Positions 44,030 through 52,148 of a stretch of 64,000 nt of DNA are shown piece after piece; the first letter of the stretch is position 1; each line of letters starts with the position of its first letter. This stretch comes from DATATJ01 sp963789075. Lineage in GTDB: Bacteria; Acidobacteriota; Vicinamibacteria; Vicinamibacterales; CAVVIG01. The notes beneath the pieces are model-generated. The model worked only from the letters and a program-made list of their open reading frames with translations, was not told the origin of the DNA and did no database searches. A program made the position numbers and the translations under genes. The stretch covers positions 558,001 to 622,000 of the forward strand of contig CAWBJQ010000014.1 in the NCBI GenBank assembly GCA_963789075.1. The letters are read 5' to 3'.

Positions 44030-45124
44030 GTGTTCGAACGACGCCTGTACTATCACATCGACTGGGCGCTGGTTGCCGCGATCCTCGCGTTGTGCGCGAT
44101 GGGTGTGGCGATGGTCTACAGCACGACGTTCGATCCGACGCGCGGCATGTCGCGCATGTACATCACGCAGCTCTACGCCGTCGTCCTCGGGCTGGGCGCG
44201 ATGGTGTTCATGCTGTCGCTCGACTATCGGACGTTCACCGACAAGTCGCACCTGATCTACATCGCGATGCTGGCGGTGCTGCTGTACGTGATCTTCTTCG
44301 GCACCGTGCAGATGGGCGCGCGGCGGTGGATTCCGCTCAAGGTGTTCAACCTGCAGCCGTCGGAGTTTGCGAAAATCGGCGTGGCGCTGGTGCTGGCGAA
44401 GTTCTTCGGCGAGAGCCGCGGCGCACCGGCGTGGGGCGACCTCCTGGTCGGCGGGGCGCTCACCGCGCTGCCGCTCGCGCTCATCGCCAAGGAACCGGAT
44501 CTCGGGACGGCGGTGACGCTGTTGCCCGTGTTCTTCGCGATCGCGTATCTGGCCGGCATGCGCCTGCGCATCTTCGGCTTCCTGCTCTTGTGTCTGCTCC
44601 TGGCGGCGCCGATCGCCTGGAGATTCGCTCTCAAGGACTATCAGAAATCGCGCATCTCGACCTTCCTCGATCCCTCACAGGATGCAAAAGGCGCCGGCTA
44701 CCAGCAGATTCAGGCGCGCATCACCGTGGGATCAGGCGGGCTCTCCGGTAAAGGATTCAAGCAGGGGACGCAGGGCCAGTTGCGATTCCTGCCCGTGGCT
44801 CATAACGATTTCATCTTCTCGGTGCTCGCCGAGGAGCAGGGGTTTGCGGGCGTCCTCGTGGCGCTCGGGTTGTATCTCTTCGTGATTTTGCGCGCGCTCG
44901 AGGCGGCCCGTCTGGCCAAGGATCGCCTCGGCTCGTACCTCGTACTCGGCGTGCTCGCCAGCTTCACCTTCCAGGTGATCTACAACATCACCATGTCGGC
45001 CGGACTGGCGCCCGTCAAAGGGCTCACGCTGCCGCTCATGAGCTACGGCGGATCGTCGCTGATCGCCACGCTGGCGGGCTTCGGCCTCGTGCTCAACGTA
45101 CGAATGCGCAGATTCACGAACTGA
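44030..45124 (+). CDS. rodA: peptidoglycan glycosyltransferase RodA (SEDS)
   Basis: 364 residues, intact, with about ten transmembrane spans. Start GTG 44030 is 4 bp after mrdA. SEDS hallmarks: VQMGARRWIPLKVFNLQPSE (W-I-x-L...QPSE), KEPDLGTAVTLLPVFFAIAY (catalytic Asp and Glu region), GYQQIQARITVGSGGLSGKG, NDFIFSVLAEEQGF, and PLMSYGGSSLIATLAGFGLV at the C-terminus. Polymerises lipid II during elongation as the partner of PBP2. Followed by an inverted repeat and rng. Confidence 0.92.
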   Translation: MFERRLYYHIDWALVAAILALCAMGVAMVYSTTFDPTRGMSRMYITQLYAVVLGLGAMVFMLSLDYRTFTDKSHLIYIAMLAVLLYVIFFGTVQMGARRWIPLKVFNLQPSEFAKIGVALVLAKFFGESRGAPAWGDLLVGGALTALPLALIAKEPDLGTAVTLLPVFFAIAYLAGMRLRIFGFLLLCLLLAAPIAWRFALKDYQKSRISTFLDPSQDAKGAGYQQIQARITVGSGGLSGKGFKQGTQGQLRFLPVAHNDFIFSVLAEEQGFAGVLVALGLYLFVILRALEAARLAKDRLGSYLVLGVLASFTFQVIYNITMSAGLAPVKGLTLPLMSYGGSSLIATLAGFGLVLNVRMRRFTN

Positions 45125-45127
45125 CTT

Positions 45128-45205
45128 TGGGCGGGATCTGGGATTTGGGACTCGGGGTTCGCGCAAGAGCGAATCCCGATCCGCCAATCCCGAATCCCAG
45201 TCCAC
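45128..45205. repeat. GGGATTTGGGA inverted stutter repeat between rodA and rng
   Basis: GGGATCTGGGATTTGGGACT and CAATCCCGAATCCCAGTCC are inverted arms, with CGCGCAAGAGCG in the centre. Immediately precedes the AAGGGAG Shine-Dalgarno of rng. Confidence 0.7.
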
Positions 45206-45221
45206 GCAAGGGAGTTTGTGA

Positions 45222-46806
45222 ATGACCAAGGAGATGATCATCTCCTCCAATGGCCACGAAACGATGGTGGCCATCCTCGAAGACGATCTGGTCGCGGAGA
45301 TCTTCGTCGAGCGGGAGCGGCAGCGCGGCGTCGTCGGCAACGTCTACAAGGGCCGGGTCTCGAAAGTGCTGCCCGGCATGCAGTCCTCCTTCATCGACAT
45401 CGGCCTCGAGCGCGACGGCTTTCTGTACGTCGCCGACATCATCGACACGATGGAGGAGTTCGACAAGCTCGAGTCGAGCGATGAAGAAGGCGGCGCGAAA
45501 AACGGCAGCGGTCGGGGCGATGCGTCGACAGGCTCGGCATCGCCCCGAGCGGAGTCGAGGGCCGACCGCGATCGGGACAAGCCCCAGCCCAAAATCGAAG
45601 ATCTCGTCCGCGAGGGGCAGGAGATCATCGTGCAGGTCGTCAAGGAGCCGCTCGGCACCAAGGGCGCGCGCCTCACCTCGCACGTGACGATGCCCGGACG
45701 GTTTCTCGTGTTCATGCCGACCGTCGACCACGTCGGCGTGTCGCGCAAGATCGAATCGCGCGAGGAGCGCAGCCGCCTGCGGGCGATCGTGCGCGAGTTC
45801 CGCGAAGCGCACGGCTTCACCGGGGGCGTGATCATCCGGACCGCAGCGTCGGGCCGGCCGAAGGAAGACATCCTCTCCGACCTCGACGCGTTCCACAAGA
45901 TCTGGACCGAGATCCGCCAGAAGACCGAATCGTCGCGCGCGCCGGCCGTCGCTCTACAGCGAGCCGAGCATCGTCGGCAAGCTGCTGCGCGATCTGCTGA
46001 CGGAGGAATTTCAAGCGATTCGGATCGATCACGCCGCGGAATATCAGCGCGTGCTGGAGCTCATCGAGCACATCCTGCCGTCGCTGGCGCCGAAGGTGAA
46101 GCTCTACACCAAGCCGTTTCCGATCTTCGAGGAATACGGCGTGCAGCAGGAGATCGACAAGGCCCTGAAGAGCAAGGTGTGGCTGAAGTCGGGCGGATCG
46201 ATCGTCATCAACCAGACCGAAGCGCTGGTCGCGATCGACGTCAACACGGGGCGCTACGTCGGCAAGAAGACGAGCGGGCGGCTCGAAGACACGATCGTCA
46301 AGACGAACCTCGAAGCGGTGAAGGAGATCGTGCGGCAGGTGCGCCTGCGCGATCTCGGCGGCATCATCGTGCTCGACTTCATCGACATGGAGGAGAAGAA
46401 GAACCGGCAGAAGGTGCTGCAGGCGGTGGAGCTGGAGCTGAAAAAAGATCGCTCACCGTCGAAGGCGCTGGCGGTGTCGGACTTCGGGCTCGTCATCATC
46501 ACGCGCAAGCGCGTGAAGCAGAGCCTCGAGCGCGTGCTGACCGAGCCGTGCCCGTACTGCTCGGGCACCGGCGTCATCAAGTCCAGCTCGACGATCTGCT
46601 ACGAAATTCTGAGCGAGGTGAAGAAGGTCGGGCCCGATCTGAACGGGCACCGACTGCTGCTGCGGGTGAACCCGGACATCGCACGGGCGCTGAAGGAAGA
46701 AGAGCTCGGCGTGCTGAACGATCTGAAGCAGTCGCTCGGAAAGGACGTCACCGTCAAGGCTGACGTCCATCTCCATCACGAGCAGTTCGACGTGATGGCA
46801 GTTTGA
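45222..46806 (+). CDS. rng: ribonuclease E/G family protein (RNase G), frameshifted once
   Basis: Start ATG 45222 behind AAGGGAG. An S1 RNA-binding domain (about 35-140: RGVVGNVYKGRVSKVLPGMQ, SFIDIGLERDGFLYVADI, VREGQEIIVQVVKEP) precedes the catalytic part: ALVAIDVNTGRYVGKK and GGIIVLDFIDMEEKKNR carry metal-binding Asp residues, and CPYCSGTG is the Zn-link. It cleaves AU-rich single-stranded RNA; RNase G-size, lacking the long RNase E degradosome tail. A hairpin repeat lies in frame in a linker inside the S1 domain. A single indel near 45945 breaks the frame. The location downstream of mre genes resembles E. coli. Confidence 0.9.
45514..45558 (+). repeat. in-frame hairpin repeat inside rng
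   Basis: GGGGCGATGC (45514-45523) and GCATCGCCCC (45537-45546) form a perfect 10-bp stem around GTCGACAGGCTCG; a second possible pairing is TCGACAGGCTCGG with CCGAGCGGAGTCGA. It encodes GDASTGSASPRAESR, a linker not present in classical RNase G. Related in sequence (TCGACAGGCTC) to the 59-bp palindrome family. Confidence 0.6.
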
Positions 46807-46880
46807 AGATTGGCAAGTTGGTAAGTTGGTGAGTTTCGCGAACGCGCAAGTCGCCAATTCACGAACTCACCAATTCACTG
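46804..46880. repeat. TTGGTGAG inverted stutter repeat after rng
   Basis: AAGATTGGCAAGTTGGTAAG on one side and GCCAATTCACGAACTCACCA on the other, with CGCGAACGCG at the centre. Lies between the convergent stops of rng and the next gene. Confidence 0.7.
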
Positions 46881-47376
46881 TTACGCCGCCGGCGGCATGT
46901 TGATGATGTAGTTGTTGCCGCCCTTGTTGATCCACACGCGGTAGTAGTCGCCGCCCTTGAGCATCTCCACCGACGCGCTGTTGGGCCTCGGCGTCTTGCC
47001 TTTCGCGATCTTCCCGATGTCGTCGCTGCCGACGACGGTCGCGACCTCGCGGCCGACGACTTTGCCGCCGCGGACGAACTCGACGTAGCGCTCGCCAGTC
47101 GGCGACTGGCCAACCGCCGGCTTCGGCGTCGTCGTCGGTCAACCGCACCTGGTAGGTGCCCGCCGGGAGCGGCTTGCCGTCGGCCATCACTTTCTTGGCG
47201 AGGTGCACGGTCCCCAACGATGCGCCGGCGGCCGGCTGGTCCATCGACATGCTTTTCGACGCCGCGCGAGCCTTGTGCGCGGACGTGTCCATGGCCGGCG
47301 CCGCGGTTTGTGCGAACGCGGCTCCTGCCGTCAGCACACCCATCACGGTTCCCACGAGAACGAGTCGCTTCATCAT
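46881..47376 (-). CDS. small secreted protein of unknown function, frameshifted
   Basis: About 165 residues. Start MMKRLVLVGTVMG at 47376; signal peptide up to AGAAFAQT. The mature part reads GTVHLAKKVMADGKPLPAGT, then YQVRLTDDD, and after a frameshift near 47130 GERYVEFVRGGKVVGREVAT, SVEMLKGGDYYRVWINKGGN and NYIINMPPAA before TAA at 46881. This KPLPAGTYQVRLT...GERYVEFV...YYRVWINKGGNNYIINM pattern occurs in small secreted proteins of Acidobacteriota. No function known. Confidence 0.6.
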
Positions 47377-47591
47377 GACCTCCAGAGGATCGAGCGGCTG
47401 AGCTCGAGCCCGCTCAATTATACAGAGGTTGAGCAAGGCCGGTGCCACGGAGGAGTTGGCGGGGTTTGATCAGAATTACAGGACTAGCAGATCGCAAGAC
47501 CGAAGGCGGAAGGCTCACGACAGGCCCTGAACGTATTGCAGAGATTGCACGGGTGTATCGATTTCCTGCAACCGTCGTCGACGCGCTCTGG

Positions 47592-47642
47592 AAAAGGGGC
47601 CGTACCTCTTTTTCCTTCGGCTCTCGGGGTACGGCCTCTTTT
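47592..47642. repeat. AAAAGGGG-type hairpin repeat
   Basis: AAAAGGGGCCGTACC (47592-47606) and GGTACGGCCTCTTTT (47628-47642) pair with one mismatch around a 21-nt loop. It sits just downstream of the DUF4097 stop in a 269-bp gap (47377-47645) that otherwise shows no supported gene. A related, shorter hairpin lies at 50399-50426. Confidence 0.65.
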
Positions 47643-47645
47643 CGG

Positions 47646-48695
47646 TTACCGCTTCGCGATGACGACATTTCCGCTGAACGTCCGCACCGTCACGGTGGCG
47701 CTGCCGTCGCCGAACGTGGCGTGCATCGCGTGATTGCTGAGCGTGTCGCGGCGGCGGCTCCTGTCGCGGCCACGGTCGTCGGCGTCGCCTCCGATCGTCA
47801 TCGGCAGCTCCGATCGAATCGTCCCGCTGAAGCTGCTCGCGTTCAGCTCGAAGCCTGCCGGATTCGCGAGGACGAGCCGTACGTCGCCGGAGTGCGAATT
47901 GATCTCGTACCGGCCGCCCTTCGCAATCCCGCCGGCGTACTCGACGTTGCCGCTGATCGATTTCACGCTGAGTCGCTCGCAGGACACGTCCGCGACGTTC
48001 ACATCGCCGCTCACCGATCCGAGGTCGAGCCCGCGCGCCTTGACCCCCTTCGCGGTGATGTTGCCGCTGACGCTGGCAGCCGCCAGGTCGCCGTCCGCTG
48101 CGACACTGGTGAGCGAGACATCGCCGGACACCGACTTGGCGTTCTCGAGCTGCGGCGTATCGATGGTCACGACGTTGCCGCTCACCGTTTCCGCCCGCAC
48201 GATGCCATGCGGGCCAGACACCTTCAGGTTGCCGGACACCGACTTCACGTCGACGCTCGCCGACGCCGGCACGACGATGGTGTAATCGACCGAGACGCGG
48301 TCGTTCCTCGCCGTGTGCGTCGTGCGCACGTCCACCCGGCCGCTCCGCTCGTCCACGTCGATGTGCACCGTCGCCAGCTGGCTCTGATCGCCGCGCGTGC
48401 GCTTCACCGCCTCGATCGACATCTCGTCGCCGGCGCCCGCGGTGACCGTGATGTCGCCAGAGATGTTCTGCACGCTGACGCGGCCGTCTCGCCCGAGCTT
48501 GATCTTGCGCGAGAAGCGCTCCGTCTGCTCCGGCCCGCGGTCGCGCCCCTGATACGCGTGCGTGGCGACGCGATTCACGGCGTCCGGCGCGGCGATCCGC
48601 TCGCGCACGACGATGCGCGGGACGGGCTCCTGCGCGGCGGCGGCCCCGGCGGCCAGCGCAAGGCCAGCGACGACGAACGAGAGTGTGAGTCGCAT
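47646..48695 (-). CDS. DUF4097 family secreted beta-helix protein
   Basis: 349 residues from MRLTLSFVVAGLALA at 48695. Signal peptide, then repeated short beta-strands with the recurring (S)VSG(D/N) motif: VSVQNISGDITV, VDVKSVSGNLKV, VRAETVSGNVVT, ENAKSVSGDVSL, AAASVSGNITAK, LGSVSGDVNV and VKSISGNVEY, ending FSGNVVIAKR. DUF4097 proteins are probably right-handed beta-helices; several sit next to sigma or anti-sigma factors, and that is the case here, one base after the anti-sigma stop. Likely an envelope component of that regulon; mechanism unknown. Confidence 0.8.
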   Translation of the reverse strand: MRLTLSFVVAGLALAAGAAAAQEPVPRIVVRERIAAPDAVNRVATHAYQGRDRGPEQTERFSRKIKLGRDGRVSVQNISGDITVTAGAGDEMSIEAVKRTRGDQSQLATVHIDVDERSGRVDVRTTHTARNDRVSVDYTIVVPASASVDVKSVSGNLKVSGPHGIVRAETVSGNVVTIDTPQLENAKSVSGDVSLTSVAADGDLAAASVSGNITAKGVKARGLDLGSVSGDVNVADVSCERLSVKSISGNVEYAGGIAKGGRYEINSHSGDVRLVLANPAGFELNASSFSGTIRSELPMTIGGDADDRGRDRSRRRDTLSNHAMHATFGDGSATVTVRTFSGNVVIAKR

Positions 48696-48696
48696 A

Positions 48697-49440
48697 TTAT
48701 TCGCCCTTATCCTTGAGTCCAGAGACAATGCGCGCCGCTCCGGCGTCGTTGCCTTTGCGCATTTCGTTGATCAGCGACACCGTGTCCTGTAGCAGGCCGA
48801 TCTTCATCTTGAAGTTGTCGAGCAGGCTCGCCTGTGCCGGTTCGCTGTTCGGCTGCGATTGAACCGCCGCGCGGCTTTCGCTGATCGCCTGATCGATCAC
48901 CGACAGGTTCTTCTGCAGGGTGGCCGCCGTCTTCGGATCGAGCGCACCCTGCCCGGCGTTGGTGATCTGCTCGAGGCCTTTGATCGCCTTGTCGTAATGC
49001 GCTTCCGCCTGCCGCAGCTCGGACTCGACCGATTGGGCGTCGACGCTCGGCGCAGACACGGACGCCGGCGCGCTGGCCGGCGGTGCGTGGCGCGGCGCCA
49101 TCGGACCGAGGCGCAGCCCCACGACCGTCGCGATCACGAGCACCGCCGCAGCGGCGAGCCAGCCCCACGGCTGGAGATGGCGTGCGGACGACGAGGAGGT
49201 GCCCGACGCCGGAATCTTCGCCGGAGGCTCCCGCCGGAGCTGCGCCGCGATGCGTGTCCACGCCGCGGGCGGCGGCTCGAGCGGCGTCAGCGTGCGCGCG
49301 GCGCGCGCGATCGCGCGCAGATCGTCAACGACGCTGCGGCACGCGCTGCACGCTTCCACGTGCCGCTCCACGTCCGCGCGTTCGGCGCCTGTCAGCGCTT
49401 CGTCGGCGTATTCGTTGAGCGTCAGTTCGTTCGGATGCAT
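48697..49440 (-). CDS. anti-sigma factor with zf-HC2 domain
   Basis: 247 residues from MHPNELTLNEYADEALTGAE at 49440. The Zn-binding anti-sigma signature H-x3-C-x2-C is HVEACSACRS. One transmembrane span (WGWLAAAAVLVIATVVGLRL) separates it from a periplasmic part with a coiled-coil-like helical region (EAHYDKAIKGLEQITNAGQG). It should hold the ECF sigma factor encoded 29 bp upstream inactive at the membrane. Its stop is one base from the DUF4097 start. Confidence 0.85.
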   Translation of the reverse strand: MHPNELTLNEYADEALTGAERADVERHVEACSACRSVVDDLRAIARAARTLTPLEPPPAAWTRIAAQLRREPPAKIPASGTSSSSARHLQPWGWLAAAAVLVIATVVGLRLGPMAPRHAPPASAPASVSAPSVDAQSVESELRQAEAHYDKAIKGLEQITNAGQGALDPKTAATLQKNLSVIDQAISESRAAVQSQPNSEPAQASLLDNFKMKIGLLQDTVSLINEMRKGNDAGAARIVSGLKDKGE

Positions 49441-49469
49441 AAACCTGACGATCCGGATCGGCCGGACCG

Positions 49470-50060
49470 TTACCTCTGTAATAACGCGCGCAGCTTCATG
49501 CGCGCTTTGAACACCTGCGACTTCGACGTCCCTTCCGCGATGCCGAGCATCTTGCCGACCTCTTTGTGATCGAACCCTTCGACATCGTGGAGCACGAATG
49601 CTTCGCGGCATCCGGCGGGCAGCCGTTCGATCGCCCGCGCGAGATCGATCCGTGCGATGGGCGTCTCGCGCCTCGCCGACGGCTCGATCGACGTGTCGGC
49701 ATCGAGCGTGTCGGTGACCTTGCCCATCTTCGCCTGCTTGCTGCGGACGAAGTCGAGACAGTGGTTGAGCGCCAGCCGATACAACCACGTGCCGATGGCC
49801 GCCTCGCCGTTGAAGCTGCCCAGCTTTCGGAATGCCTGCAGGAAGATTTCCTGCAGCAGATCTTCGCCTTCCTCAGCCGAGCCCGCCATCCGGCTGGCCA
49901 GCGCATAAATGCGCGGCGCCTGGCTTCGATACAGCGTCTCGAACGCGTCCACATCTCCAGCCTGGCATCGGGCTGCCAGCTCCATTTGCGACGGTCCTGG
50001 CTGGCCCGTCAATTCTTTAGACGGAAATGGCATCAGCGGGCGTTGCTTTCGCACGGTCAC
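49470..50060 (-). CDS. ECF RNA polymerase sigma factor (RpoE-like)
   Basis: 196 residues from GTG 50060. Region 2: AFETLYRSQAPRIYALASRM, with DLLQEIFLQAFRKLGSFNGE and WLYRLALNHCLDFVRSKQAK; region 4: AIERLPAGCREAFVLHDVEG, the helix-turn-helix YDHKEVGKMLGIAEGTSKSQ with FDHKEV at the start. Directs RNA polymerase to a stress or envelope regulon, antagonised by the zf-HC2 protein downstream. No good candidate for its target promoter can be named in the window. Confidence 0.9.
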   Translation of the reverse strand: MTVRKQRPLMPFPSKELTGQPGPSQMELAARCQAGDVDAFETLYRSQAPRIYALASRMAGSAEEGEDLLQEIFLQAFRKLGSFNGEAAIGTWLYRLALNHCLDFVRSKQAKMGKVTDTLDADTSIEPSARRETPIARIDLARAIERLPAGCREAFVLHDVEGFDHKEVGKMLGIAEGTSKSQVFKARMKLRALLQR

Positions 50061-50093
50061 GTAAGGAGATACGAGTGACCGCGCACGGAATGT

Positions 50094-52148
50094 TCAGCGT
50101 TTCCGCCTGCGCGGCGGAGACCAGCGGACCCGCTCGAGGTCGCGGACCCGCGATCCGGAGACGATGACGCCTTCGGCGGTCAGCAATGCACGCTTCAGCA
50201 CTTCGTTGCCGCCGTAGCCGCCCACGCGTCCGCCGGCGGCGATCACACGATGGCACGGCACGTCGCGGCGGCTGCATCCGCGCATGACGTTGCCGACGGC
50301 ACGCGCCGCGCGCGGGCGTCCAGCGAGCGCCGCGATGTCGCCGTACGTCGCCACGCGCCCGGGCGGAATCCGCCGAACGATCGACAGGACCCGCCAGGAA
50401 AAGGGGTCGGGCACCCGTCCCCTTTTCCGCGACGATCTCAGGGCGGCACCGCTGGTGGATTGCCGCGGTACGGTGCGCAGCGCCATCGTCAACGCGTGTC
50501 CCTCCGCCTGCTGCAGCGCGACGCCGCAGATCGCCGCCAGCGTCGGCGCCACGTCAGCGGGCGTGACCGGCTGCAGATACTGGCCAGGCTTGACGCCACG
50601 GCCCATCAGAAGAATCGGCACGTCCTGATCGTCGGCCGACGCCGTCCCGTGCATCGCCCCGGTGGCGGAGAACTCCCACCCAGGCTTCGGGATCAGAATC
50701 AGATCGCCGCTGCGTCCGGGAAAATAGCCGAACGCCGCGGCGCGCATGAGCCGATCGGTGGAGTGCACGGCGCCGCGAATTTCTTCGCTGCGATACACCT
50801 TCGCGACGCCCGGTGTCGCCAGCAGCGCGTCGACGACGCCTTGCAGCGCGGCCGGCCGGGCGGCGAGCTTCGCGTACGTTCCTGGCGTGAAATAAATGTC
50901 GTTGCTGTTTTCCTGCGCGATGTACGTCCCCGCGCCGAGCGCCGCCTGCGCGGCTCGCTGAGCGGCATCGCGCACGACAGCCTGATTGAGTCGTCCGGCA
51001 TCTTCGCCGGCGCGCGTCAACTGCTCGGCCAACGGCGTGACGCCGTGATCGGCGGTGAGCGCCACCACGTACTGATCCTTGCCGACCAGCGCGTCGAGGC
51101 GATCGAGCAGGGTGCCGATCGTCTCGTCGAGGCGCATGTACATGTCCTGCACCTCCTGGCTGCGCGGTCCGAACGCGTGGCCGACGATGTCGGGCGAGGA
51201 GAAGCTGACGCTCAGCACGTCGGTCGTGCCGTGCTTCCCAAGGGCCAGCGACTCGGCGAGCGCGGCGGCAAAGCGGCCGAGATACGCGTCCGCAAAGGGG
51301 CTGCGCTGCCACTGGGCGCGGAAATCGGCGTCGGGCATGCCGGTCGTCCCTTTGAGCTCGTGCGGAAACGTACGCGTCCACCCTTTTGGCGGCGCTTCGC
51401 CTTCGCCGTCGTCCGGTCCGCTGTAGCGCGAGGCCGGCAGCGCGCGGGTCCACGTCTTGCCGAAGTCGGCATCGATCGGATTGGCGTCGATGAACGCCTT
51501 TACCGCGGGCACTGGTCCCTCGGCAAACGCCGAAGACGTCGCCCAGCCGTCGCCGGCATCATCCAGCCACGTGACCGCGTCGCCGCCGTGACCGGCCGGC
51601 ATGATCGCGCTGCGCGCTTTGAGCGAGAGCGCCACGACGTGCGCGTTTCGCTCGGAGCGCAACACGTCCGCCAACGTCGGCATCGTGAGGCGCGAGCCCG
51701 AATCGCCGTCTGGCACCATCACACCGTAGCCGAGGTTGTGCGCGTTCGCGTCCTGCGTGCAGCTGATCATCTGCTGGCGATCGCGATCCCACCATGCGTT
51801 CTGGATGATGCCGTGCGTCCGCGGAAACGCGCCGGTGCTGACGCTCGCGTGGCCGGCGCAGGTGACGGTCGTCAAATACGGATACGCCGCGTGCCGGAAC
51901 CATGCGCCCTGCGTCACGAGGCGCTTCAGCCCGTGTGTCCAATCGGCTTTGAAATGGTCGACGTAATCGGCGCGCATCTGATCGACCATAATCAGCACCG
52001 CCAGCTTGGGTCGGCCTCCCGGCGCCTGGGTGGTCCCCGCGGTCTGGGTGGCAGATGTGACGGGCGATGCGAGCGCCGCGACTGCCAGCGCCACGGCGAA
52101 TGCGAGACGTGTTCGTGTCAACGTTGTGCCCCGGTTCCGTAAATCCAC
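50094..52148 (-). CDS. alkaline phosphatase-superfamily (PafA-like) phosphatase fused to an MGMT-type DNA methyltransferase domain
   Basis: One open frame of up to 684 residues. Residues to about 575 form a secreted metallophosphatase: signal peptide, LIMVDQMRADYVDHFKADWT, the nucleophile threonine in YLTTVTCAGHASVSTGAFPR, ALTADHGVTPLAEQLTRAG. After a hairpin repeat, the last 110 residues read WRVLSIVRRIPPGRVATYGD and the active-site PCHRVIAAGG, then NEVLKRALLTAEGV, a complete O6-alkylguanine-DNA alkyltransferase C-terminal domain. A GTG in the hairpin (GTGCCCGACCCC) could start the MGMT part separately. Start 52148, or TTG 52121, which overlaps the amidohydrolase stop. Confidence 0.75.
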   Translation of the reverse strand: MDLRNRGTTLTRTRLAFAVALAVAALASPVTSATQTAGTTQAPGGRPKLAVLIMVDQMRADYVDHFKADWTHGLKRLVTQGAWFRHAAYPYLTTVTCAGHASVSTGAFPRTHGIIQNAWWDRDRQQMISCTQDANAHNLGYGVMVPDGDSGSRLTMPTLADVLRSERNAHVVALSLKARSAIMPAGHGGDAVTWLDDAGDGWATSSAFAEGPVPAVKAFIDANPIDADFGKTWTRALPASRYSGPDDGEGEAPPKGWTRTFPHELKGTTGMPDADFRAQWQRSPFADAYLGRFAAALAESLALGKHGTTDVLSVSFSSPDIVGHAFGPRSQEVQDMYMRLDETIGTLLDRLDALVGKDQYVVALTADHGVTPLAEQLTRAGEDAGRLNQAVVRDAAQRAAQAALGAGTYIAQENSNDIYFTPGTYAKLAARPAALQGVVDALLATPGVAKVYRSEEIRGAVHSTDRLMRAAAFGYFPGRSGDLILIPKPGWEFSATGAMHGTASADDQDVPILLMGRGVKPGQYLQPVTPADVAPTLAAICGVALQQAEGHALTMALRTVPRQSTSGAALRSSRKRGRVPDPFSWRVLSIVRRIPPGRVATYGDIAALAGRPRAARAVGNVMRGCSRRDVPCHRVIAAGGRVGGYGGNEVLKRALLTAEGVIVSGSRVRDLERVRWSPPRRRKR
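50399..50426. repeat. AAAAGGGG-type hairpin at the phosphatase-MGMT junction
   Basis: AAAAGGGGTCGGG (50399-50411) and CCCGTCCCCTTTT (50414-50426) pair with one mismatch around a 2-nt loop. It lies exactly where the two parts of the fused ORF meet and contains a GTG codon (minus strand) in frame with the MGMT domain. Confidence 0.65.

Noticed and set aside
50250..52142. 630-codon plus-strand open frame
   Set aside because: Antisense shadow of the phosphatase gene; no family features.
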